NCBI GenBank assembly: GCA_902765035.1
Contig: CACWYF010000121.1
Span: 1-5,083, forward strand
Direction: 5' to 3'
Length of the DNA: 5,083 nt
DNA from: an uncultured Eubacteriales bacterium
GTDB lineage: Bacteria; Bacillota; Clostridia; Peptostreptococcales; Anaerovoracaceae
The notes below the pieces were generated by a model. That model did not search any database and was not told the DNA's origin. It saw nothing but the letters and a program-made list of their open reading frames with translations. The first letter of the stretch is position 1. Each line of letters opens with the position of its first letter. The translations under genes were made by a program, and so were the position numbers. Shown here piece after piece: positions 1-5,077 of the stretch.

Positions 1-291
1 ATTTCAAGAGCAGTCATCAGACAGCTCCGCGCTGAGGGCATCAAGGCAGGAATGATCAGACCGGTCACGATCTCGCCATTCCCATATGATTCATTCAGAA
101 ATCTTGACTTCGACAGAGTCAAGGGCATCATCGACGTAGAGATGTCCATTCCTGCTCAGATGAGATGGGACATCGACTATGCGATCCAGGGCAGGTGCCC
201 GGTGCACGAAGTGCTCAGATCGGGCGGCCAGCTGCTGACCAACGATCAGGTGCTGAAGGGCGCAAAAGAATTCATTAAGGAGGTGCTGTAA
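1..291 (+). CDS. 2-oxoacid:ferredoxin oxidoreductase alpha subunit, C-terminal part (5' end outside window)
   Basis: The reading frame is open from the first base and ends at TAA 289-291, giving the last 96 residues of a protein that starts upstream. The visible part resembles the C-terminal domain of the alpha (PorA/KorA/VorB-like) subunit: an 'EGIKAGMIRPVTISPFP' strand-turn segment near residues 12-28, an acidic 'VEMSIPAQM' segment, and a 'GRCPVHEVLRSGG' segment near the end. In this family the alpha subunit works with a TPP-binding beta subunit and a gamma subunit to decarboxylate a 2-oxoacid oxidatively, making acyl-CoA and reduced ferredoxin in the cytoplasm. The identity is supported mainly by the unambiguous beta and gamma genes that follow. 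The stop overlaps the beta start by one base (TAATG). The substrate (2-oxoglutarate, branched-chain 2-oxoacid, pyruvate or other) cannot be fixed from this piece. An internal ATG at 52 is not a believable start because homology runs upstream of it. Confidence 0.85.
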   Translation: MSRAVIRQLRAEGIKAGMIRPVTISPFPYDSFRNLDFDRVKGIIDVEMSIPAQMRWDIDYAIQGRCPVHEVLRSGGQLLTNDQVLKGAKEFIKEVL

Positions 292-1052
292 TGGCTGAAG
301 AAAAGAAAGTCTATACCAGGACCAAAGGTATCATCGAGGGCGCAGTCTCCGGATTCTGCCCTGGATGCATGCACAGCACAATACATAAGCTCATCGGAGA
401 GGCTGCAGAAGAACTCGGTCAGCTCGACAAGCTCGTAAGAGTAGAGGGCGTTGGATGCTGCGGACTCGGACAGTTCTATGTAACTTGTGACGAAACAATC
501 GCTGCACACGGAAGAGCAGGCGCTGTAGCTACAGGTATCAAGAGATCATCCCCTGATTCACTGGTATACACATATCAGGGCGACGGCGACCTCGCTGCTA
601 TCGGACTTGCTGAGACACTGTCTGCAGCAAACAGAGGCGAGAACTTCACAGTTATCTTCGTTAACAACGGTATCTACGGCATGACAGGCGGACAGATGGC
701 TCCTACCACACTCGTAGGCATGAAGTCCACAACAACACCTGGCGGACGTAATCCTGAAGAGCACGGATATCCGATGCACATGTCAGAAATCATCAACCAG
801 CTGACAGCTCCTTACTACATCGAGAGAGTAAGCTGCGATACTCCGCAGCACGTTATCAAGGCTCGCAATGCTATCAAGAAGGCGTTCAAGTATCAGATGG
901 AAGGCAGAGGATATTCAATCGTTGAGATCGTTACATCCTGCCCGACCAACTGGGGCCTCGATACTCTCAAGTCTCTTGACTTCCTCAGAGAGAAGATGTT
1001 CGAAGAGTATCCTCTCGGAGTATTCAGAGACGGCGGAGTGAAGAAGCAATAG
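291..1052 (+). CDS. 2-oxoacid:ferredoxin oxidoreductase beta subunit (TPP-binding)
   Basis: A complete 253-residue beta subunit of the KorB/VorA/PorB type. It binds thiamine diphosphate and a [4Fe-4S] cluster and carries out decarboxylation with electron transfer toward ferredoxin. Visible motifs in order: CPGC at residues 23-26 (cluster ligands), GVGC at 53-56 (third ligand, with an extra Cys57 next to it), HGRA at 73-76, the TPP/Mg motif GDGD at 97-100 closing with NN at 125-126, then IYGMTGGQ at 128-135. 'TSCPTNWG' near 216-222 supplies Cys217, the expected distal fourth ligand. The length is usual for the family. The start is set by TAAGGAGGT at 276-284, about 6-7 nt upstream, and by the one-base overlap with the alpha stop. 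Codons are strongly biased (Ile mostly ATC), consistent with high expression. Family assignment is secure; substrate specificity is not readable from sequence alone. Confidence 0.95.
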   Translation: MAEEKKVYTRTKGIIEGAVSGFCPGCMHSTIHKLIGEAAEELGQLDKLVRVEGVGCCGLGQFYVTCDETIAAHGRAGAVATGIKRSSPDSLVYTYQGDGDLAAIGLAETLSAANRGENFTVIFVNNGIYGMTGGQMAPTTLVGMKSTTTPGGRNPEEHGYPMHMSEIINQLTAPYYIERVSCDTPQHVIKARNAIKKAFKYQMEGRGYSIVEIVTSCPTNWGLDTLKSLDFLREKMFEEYPLGVFRDGGVKKQ

Positions 1053-1062
1053 GAGGTAAACC

Positions 1063-1608
1063 ATGGAAAGAAATCTTATGATCGCCGGATTCGGCGGACA
1101 GGGAGTTATGACAATGGGTAAGCTCCTGGCAGAGGCAACATCCCAGGCTACAGACCTGAATGTCACATTCTTCCCTTCATACGGCGCTGCCATGAGAGGC
1201 GGCACAGCCAACTGCTACGTTGTAATCAGTGATGATCCTATCGGAGCACCTGTAAGCTATTCCCTCGAGGACCTCGTAGTAATGAACGGACCGTCCCTGC
1301 ACAAGTTCATCGGCAACCTCAAGCCGGGCGGGACACTGTTCGTAAACAGCACTATCGTTACAGACCCTATCGACAGAGATGACATCAAGGTCATCAAGGC
1401 TCCTGTAACTCAGATGGCTATCGACATCAAGAACGAGAGAGCCCTCAACGTAATCATGCTGGGCGTTTATGTAGGCGCTACAGATGCAGTTCCTGAAGAA
1501 GTAATCGTAAAGGGCATCGAGCACAAGTTCGCTAATAAGCCAAAACTGATCGAGCCTAACGTAGAGGCATTCAAGATGGGACTCAAGATCGGAAGGGAAC
1601 AGAAGTAA
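1063..1608 (+). CDS. 2-oxoacid:ferredoxin oxidoreductase gamma subunit
   Basis: A complete 181-residue gamma subunit of the pyruvate/2-oxoglutarate:ferredoxin oxidoreductase catalytic-domain family (KorC/PorG-like). Diagnostic motifs are the N-terminal GFGGQGV at residues 9-15 and SYGAAMRGGTANC at 39-51, both typical of the domain that helps bind coenzyme A and completes the catalytic complex with alpha and beta. 'LKPGGTLFVNS' (86-96) is the usual middle strand. The length matches stand-alone gamma subunits. The start is supported by AGGAGG at 1051-1056, which itself overlaps the beta stop codon TAG; the intergenic gap is only 10 nt. The stop TAA (1606-1608) overlaps the ATG of the microprotein gene. 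No ferredoxin-like delta subunit lies downstream, so it must be upstream of the window or elsewhere. Confidence 0.95.
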   Translation: MERNLMIAGFGGQGVMTMGKLLAEATSQATDLNVTFFPSYGAAMRGGTANCYVVISDDPIGAPVSYSLEDLVVMNGPSLHKFIGNLKPGGTLFVNSTIVTDPIDRDDIKVIKAPVTQMAIDIKNERALNVIMLGVYVGATDAVPEEVIVKGIEHKFANKPKLIEPNVEAFKMGLKIGREQK

Positions 1609-1760
1609 TGAAGAAAGTGTTAGGCTTACTGTGTGTATGCCTCCTCGGATGCTACGCATTCACTCACCGCAGAGTGATCGCTGCATGTGTCAAGGGAGAG
1701 CCTATGCCGGCTGCACCAAAGTGGCACTTCTGGGTAAAGCCTGAGAACCGCATAGCATAA
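1608..1760 (+). CDS. 50-residue membrane-type microprotein coupled to the oxidoreductase operon (function unknown)
   Basis: A 50-codon reading frame, ATG 1608 to TAA 1758-1760. I do not recognise the protein. Evidence that it is real: the start overlaps the gamma stop as TAATG, exactly as at the alpha-beta junction; GGAAGGGA at 1591-1598 is a usable ribosome binding site about 9 nt upstream; and the operon terminator begins about 20 nt after its stop, so the transcript appears to include it. The N-terminus is Lys2-Lys3, then a hydrophobic stretch (residues 4-19) rich in Leu, Val and Cys, then HRR at 20-22. The C-terminal half is polar with 'PKWHFWVKPE' near 37-46. Cysteines are at 9, 11, 15 and 27. 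The segment could be a single membrane helix or a very short lipoprotein signal (LLGC at 12-15, an imperfect lipobox). I infer a small membrane-associated accessory of the oxidoreductase; a chance ORF is not excluded. Confidence 0.6.
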   Translation: MKKVLGLLCVCLLGCYAFTHRRVIAACVKGEPMPAAPKWHFWVKPENRIA

Positions 1761-1778
1761 CATAATGTAAAAACATAT

Positions 1779-1820
1779 AAAGATGTCTGCATATTCTTGA
1801 TGAAATGCAGGCATCTTTTT
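1779..1820 (+). terminator. Intrinsic terminator of the oxidoreductase operon
   Basis: AGATGTCTGCAT (1781-1792) pairs with ATGCAGGCATCT (1805-1816) through 12 base pairs with a single U-G wobble. Two preceding A residues can extend the stem into the T-tract. The loop is 12 nt and the stem runs straight into TTTTT (1816-1820). It lies about 20 nt after the microprotein stop, so that gene is inside the transcription unit. The T-tract overlaps the upstream edge of the metG promoter. Confidence 0.9.
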
Positions 1821-1828
1821 GTTATAAT
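1820..1828 (+). promoter_or_regulatory. Extended -10 promoter for metG
   Basis: TGTTATAAT (1820-1828) is a perfect extended -10 element (TGn followed by the consensus TATAAT at 1823-1828). The best -35-like hexamer, TTGATG at 1797-1802 in the loop of the preceding terminator, sits 20 nt away, longer than ideal, so the extended -10 probably carries the promoter. Transcription would begin near 1835, giving a metG leader of about 110 nt. This is a motif match; no start site is measured. Confidence 0.65.
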
Positions 1829-1849
1829 AAACAAGTTAATGCGCAGAAC

Positions 1850-1874
1850 GCCGCAGATAAGTCTGAAAGGCGGC
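1850..1874 (+). promoter_or_regulatory. Small hairpin in the metG leader
   Basis: GCCG (1850-1853) can pair with CGGC (1871-1874), and CAGA (1854-1857) with TCTG (1862-1865) around a TAAG loop, leaving an unpaired AAAGG bulge on the 3' side. It lies in the predicted 5' leader of metG. A T-tract does not follow it, and the leader is too short and lacks the conserved antiterminator sequence of a T-box, so no known riboswitch class is assigned. The structure could be incidental. Confidence 0.25.
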
Positions 1875-1929
1875 ATGTACAAAGAAAATAAAACAGAAAA
1901 AAGACTAAAAACAAAGCTCTCATTCGAGC

Positions 1930-1936
1930 GGAAAGG
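1930..1936 (+). promoter_or_regulatory. Ribosome binding site fixing the metG start
   Basis: GGAAAGG at 1930-1936 lies 7 nt before the ATG at 1944. The frame is open back to 1797, but this site plus the conserved MetG N-terminus beginning a few residues after Met favours 1944. A second, closer-spaced AAAGG precedes an in-frame ATG at 1875. Confidence 0.6.
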
Positions 1937-1943
1937 TCAGAAA

Positions 1944-3533
1944 ATGAACGAAAAGGGTAAATACTACATCTCAACACCAATCTATTATCCGAGCTCCAAT
2001 CTGCATATCGGTCACACTTACTGCACCGTAATGGCAGATGCCATGGCAAGATTCAAGAGACTTCAGGGATATGACGTAATGTTCCTGACAGGTACTGACG
2101 AGCACGGACAGAAGATCCAGACCAAGGCGATCGAGAAGGGCGTTACTCCTCAGGAGTACGTTGACGAGATCGTTGCAGGCATCAAGGATCTGTGGGCAAC
2201 CATGGAGATCTCTTATGATGACTTCATCAGAACTACGGAAGAGAGACACATGACAAGAGTCCAGAAGATCTGGCAGAGAATGTATGAGAAGGGCGATATC
2301 TATAAAGGCGCTTATGAAGGTCTGTACTGCACACCGTGTGAATCCTTCTGGACAGAGAGCCAGCTGGTGGACGGAAAGTGCCCTGACTGCGGCAGACCTG
2401 TTGAGAAGGCAAGTGAGGAGGCATACTTCTTCAAGCTTTCCAACTATGCAGACAAGATCCTCAAGCTCTATGATGAGCATCCTGAATTCCTCGAGCCTGA
2501 GACAAGAAGGAACGAGATGAGGAGCTTCATCGAGCAGGGACTTGAAGATCTCTGTGTATCCAGATGCACATTTGACTGGGGCATTCCTGTACCTAATGAT
2601 CCGAAGCACGTCATGTACGTATGGGTGGACGCGCTCTCCAACTACGTTACAGCTCTCGGCGGACCGGACGACTGCGAGAAGTACAACAAGTACTGGCCTG
2701 CAGATGTTCACCTGGTAGGAAAGGAAATCGTAAGATTCCACTCCATCATCTGGCCGGCAATGCTGATGAGTGCAGATCTGCCTCTGCCAAAGCAGGTAAG
2801 AGGACACGGCTGGCTGCTGCTCGGCGGTGAGAAGGTATCGAAGTCCAAGGCTTCAAAGGGTGAGGACGTTATAGATCCTGTTATCCTCATCGACCGCTAC
2901 GGCATTGATGCTCTGAAGTACTTCCTGCTCAGAGAATACACCTTCGGACAGGACGGAAACTTCACTAACGAGGTAATGCTCAAGAGAATGAATTTTGACC
3001 TCGCCAACGACCTCGGAAACCTGCTCTCGAGAACAGTTTCGATGATCCAGAAGTACTGCGGCGGTGTTGTACCGGCAGCTCCTTGCAGAGATGCTATCGA
3101 CGACGAGCTTATTGAGCTTGCTACAGGAACAGCAAAGAAGGTTGAAGACAGAATGAGCGAGTTCCAGTTCAACCTTGCTCTTGACGATATCTGGAATGTT
3201 GTCAGAAGAGCCAACAAGTACATCGACGAGAAGACTCCATGGGTCCTCGCCAAGGATGAGGCAAGGAAGGATGAGCTCGACACTGTTATGAGGAATCTCG
3301 CAGAATGCCTCAGGATCGTATCGATCCTGATCATCCCGTTCATGCACACGACTTCGGACCGCATGAGAGACCAGCTCGGTCTTTCAGAGGTTCCGGCTGT
3401 ATGGGAAGACGCATTTGAGTTCTATCAGATGGAAGGCGCAGAGACCCACAAGGGTGATCAGCTCTTCCCGAGACTCGATGTCGACAAGGAACTCGAAGCT
3501 CTTTACGCAATCAGCGAGAGTCTGAAGAAATAA
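1944..3533 (+). CDS. metG: Methionyl-tRNA synthetase, short form
   Basis: A class I aminoacyl-tRNA synthetase of 529 residues that charges tRNA-Met with methionine in the cytoplasm. Visible in order: the 'YYISTPIYYPSSNLHIGH' strand-loop with HIGH at residues 21-24, 'TGTDEHGQKI' at 49-58, a zinc knuckle CTPC at 129-132 with CPDC at 146-149, 'MYVWVDALSNY' at 224-234, 'LVGKEIVRFH' at 257-266, and the KMSKS-type loop as KVSKS at 297-301. A helical anticodon-binding domain follows ('DLGNLLSRTV' near 356-365, 'NKYIDEKTPW' further on). The protein ends just after 'LFPRLD', the point where longer homologues continue into an EMAP/Trbp111-like tRNA-binding and dimerisation domain; that domain is absent here and no trace of it is coded downstream. 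A stretch of about four extra residues follows the KVSKS loop. I place the start at 1944; upstream in-frame ATGs at 1797, 1800 and 1875 are less likely, the first two lying within the terminator. Codon bias is strong, as in the oxidoreductase genes. Confidence 0.97.
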   Translation: MNEKGKYYISTPIYYPSSNLHIGHTYCTVMADAMARFKRLQGYDVMFLTGTDEHGQKIQTKAIEKGVTPQEYVDEIVAGIKDLWATMEISYDDFIRTTEERHMTRVQKIWQRMYEKGDIYKGAYEGLYCTPCESFWTESQLVDGKCPDCGRPVEKASEEAYFFKLSNYADKILKLYDEHPEFLEPETRRNEMRSFIEQGLEDLCVSRCTFDWGIPVPNDPKHVMYVWVDALSNYVTALGGPDDCEKYNKYWPADVHLVGKEIVRFHSIIWPAMLMSADLPLPKQVRGHGWLLLGGEKVSKSKASKGEDVIDPVILIDRYGIDALKYFLLREYTFGQDGNFTNEVMLKRMNFDLANDLGNLLSRTVSMIQKYCGGVVPAAPCRDAIDDELIELATGTAKKVEDRMSEFQFNLALDDIWNVVRRANKYIDEKTPWVLAKDEARKDELDTVMRNLAECLRIVSILIIPFMHTTSDRMRDQLGLSEVPAVWEDAFEFYQMEGAETHKGDQLFPRLDVDKELEALYAISESLKK

Positions 3534-3556
3534 GCTGTAACTTTTTACAGGCTGAG

Positions 3557-3625
3557 AAAAAAGTGAGGTACACATATTCCTGAATATATCTGTATATTTC
3601 GGATGAGGTACCTCATTTTCTTTTC
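3557..3625 (+). terminator. Long-looped hairpin terminator after metG
   Basis: TGAGGTAC (3564-3571) pairs with GTACCTCA (3608-3615), followed by TTTTCTTTTC (3616-3625). The A-run at 3557-3562 can extend pairing into the T-rich tail. The 36-nt interior carries its own hairpin: AATATA (3583-3588) with TATATT (3593-3598) around a TCTG loop. TGAGGTAC is repeated at 3604-3611, making TGAGGTACCTCA a perfect palindrome next to the T-tract. The A-rich left side and T-rich right side would also allow function on the opposite strand, although I see no gene there that needs it. Confidence 0.75.
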
Positions 3626-3663
3626 CGGTCAGAGAACAATAAATTCGTAAGAGGACGTCAGAA

Positions 3664-4605
3664 ATGCTTTTTGATGCTCATACACATCTGAATTTTGAAA
3701 AGTTTACCGCGGAGGAACGCAGGGAGCTCGCTTCAGAGATAGAAGCGTCGGAGCTCGGTTACATTATCGATGTCGCCGACTGCGTGCAGTCTGCAAAGCA
3801 GGCGCTCGAAGACGCAGATACATATGACTGGTGCTGGGCCGCAGTCGGGATCCATCCGGATCACGCATCGGTATATACCGATGCCGACATCGATGAGATC
3901 CGCAGGCTCGCCGCACACCCCAAAGCCCTTGCCATAGGCGAGATAGGCCTGGACTTCTACTATGGAACAGACGACAGGGAAGAGCAGCAGGAGCTGTTCA
4001 GAAATCAGATAAGACTGGCCAACGAGCTCAGGATGCCTATAATGATCCATTCAAGAGACGCAAACCAGCTGACCATGGACATACTTGCGGAAGAAGGCGC
4101 CTTCAGCGATGAGCGCAAGAGCTGGTTCCCGGGAAGACCGGCACCGGGCACATTATCGGAAACAGCTTTTGCCCATGACATGAAGATACCGGGAGAATAC
4201 AGCATAACGGATGTAAACTGCTTCTCAGGAGAACTTGCATCCGGCGGGAATGTCGTAACAAGACTTGTACCTGATGCACGTGTTCAGATGCACTGCTATT
4301 CGGGCTCCACGGAAATGGCTGAAGAATACGTGAAAATGGGTGCAACGATCTCGCTCGGAGGCCCGATAACCTTCAAGAACGGGAAAAAGGCTGCAGAGGT
4401 CGCGCGCAGGATACCGATAGAGTTTCTGCTGTCGGAGACCGATGCGCCGTACATGGCTCCTGAGCCTCTCAGGGGCAGACCTAACAAGCCGCACTATGTC
4501 GAGCATGTCGTGAGGCGCATGGCCATGATCAAAGGCATCAGCTATGAGGATGCATCGCGCATCCTTACCGAAAACGGAAGGAGATTTTTCTCCGTTCCGC
4601 GATGA
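3664..4605 (+). CDS. tatD: TatD-family metal-dependent nuclease with an internal insertion
   Basis: A 313-residue TatD-family hydrolase; members are metal-dependent TIM-barrel enzymes that act as DNases (3'-5' exonuclease/AP-type activity reported for the family). Predicted metal ligands are all present: H6 and H8 in 'DAHTHLN', E93 in 'GEIGLDFY', H129 in 'IHSRD', H210 in 'HCYSG' and D260 in 'SETDAPY'. 'VGIHPDH' (61-67), 'GGPITFKNGKK' (232-242) and 'RGRPNKP' (270-276) are further family signatures. Typical members have about 255-260 residues; the excess here lies between H129 and H210, roughly residues 147-204, rich in Gly, Pro and Ser. The frame is intact on both sides, so this is an insertion in a working enzyme and not a frameshift artefact. 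AAGAGGA at 3649-3655 is the ribosome binding site, 8 nt from the ATG. I see no convincing promoter in the 38 nt after the metG terminator, so transcription may be by read-through or a weak promoter. ATA codons are frequent, unlike in metG. Confidence 0.95.
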   Translation: MLFDAHTHLNFEKFTAEERRELASEIEASELGYIIDVADCVQSAKQALEDADTYDWCWAAVGIHPDHASVYTDADIDEIRRLAAHPKALAIGEIGLDFYYGTDDREEQQELFRNQIRLANELRMPIMIHSRDANQLTMDILAEEGAFSDERKSWFPGRPAPGTLSETAFAHDMKIPGEYSITDVNCFSGELASGGNVVTRLVPDARVQMHCYSGSTEMAEEYVKMGATISLGGPITFKNGKKAAEVARRIPIEFLLSETDAPYMAPEPLRGRPNKPHYVEHVVRRMAMIKGISYEDASRILTENGRRFFSVPR

Positions 4606-4621
4606 TTCCAGGACAGGAAAA

Positions 4622-5077
4622 ATGAAAAAGACTGACAAAGAAACCAAAAAGAAGACAACAGCAAAGGCAGCGGGAAAGACTGTAAAAAAGACCGCGAAAA
4701 AGCCTGTAAAGAAAAGCCGTATTGTCGACAGGATAATAGACGGCGGACTTATACAGGAAGGCGCACATATCATCATAGGCCTCTCCGGCGGCCCTGATTC
4801 ACTGTGCCTTCTCCATTCGCTTACAAGGATAGCGGACTCATTCGATCTGACTCTGGTACCGGTCCATGTCAATCATAAGCTGAGACCGGAAGCTGATGAG
4901 GAAGAGGATAATGTCATCAGGATATGCGACAGACTCGGACTTGAATGCGAGAGTTTTGAGGCCGACTGCGGCGGTGTAGCAGATGAACTGGGAATAACCA
5001 CAGAAGAAGCCGGCCGGCAGATAAGGTATGAGATATTCGATGAAGTGGCTGCCCAGATCGAGGCCTCCGAGGAATAA
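4622..5077 (+). CDS. tilS: tRNA(Ile)-lysidine synthetase, N-terminal part ending at a premature stop
   Basis: TilS uses ATP to attach lysine to C34 of the tRNA-Ile CAU anticodon so that it reads AUA. The 151 residues seen contain the PP-loop motif SGGPDS (55-60), 'VHVNHKLRPEAD' (81-92) and 'TTEEAGRQIRYEIF' (126-139), all characteristic and in family order. Full-length TilS is usually well over 300 residues, commonly around 450, so the TAA at 5075-5077 removes the second half, including the expected AHNxxDQAET-type motif that normally comes soon after this point. Only 6 nt of window remain, so whether the gene resumes in another frame cannot be judged. Residues 1-32 are an unusual tail with about 15 lysines and many Ala/Thr. 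The start at ATG 4622, 16 nt after tatD, has AGGA (4610-4613) 8 nt upstream; an earlier in-frame ATG at 4544 lies inside tatD and is less likely. ATA codons are frequent. Confidence 0.85.
   Translation: MKKTDKETKKKTTAKAAGKTVKKTAKKPVKKSRIVDRIIDGGLIQEGAHIIIGLSGGPDSLCLLHSLTRIADSFDLTLVPVHVNHKLRPEADEEEDNVIRICDRLGLECESFEADCGGVADELGITTEEAGRQIRYEIFDEVAAQIEASEE

Noticed and set aside
1797..1805. MetG start at ATG 1797 or 1800
   Set aside because: Both codons fall in the loop of the operon terminator and upstream of the predicted metG transcript start, and the added residues do not match MetG.
1835..1943. T-box or SAM riboswitch upstream of metG
   Set aside because: The leader is only about 110 nt. 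It has no conserved T-box antiterminator sequence and no terminator between the promoter and the gene, and I see no SAM-I-type helices.
1971..2807. Long minus-strand open frame of 278 codons opposite metG
   Set aside because: It lies entirely within metG, whose motifs are unambiguous. The antisense translation is Cys/Leu/Ser-rich without recognisable domains, and the openness follows from the biased codons of metG.
3626..3663. A separate promoter for tatD
   Set aside because: Only weak AT-rich matches (such as CAATAAAT) are present, with no -35 at a proper distance. A call would not be supported.
4544..4621. Earlier in-frame start for tilS at ATG 4544
   Set aside because: It would overlap tatD by 62 nt and add 26 residues unrelated to TilS. 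The ATG at 4622 has an AGGA at a good distance and gives a 16-nt intergenic gap.
4225..4872. Minus-strand open frame of 215 codons with a hydrophobic Phe/Val stretch that looks like a membrane segment
   Set aside because: The Phe/Val stretch is the reverse reading of the Lys/Ala-rich tail of tilS (AAA/AAG read backward as TTT/CTT). It spans the tatD-tilS junction and no ribosome binding site stands out.
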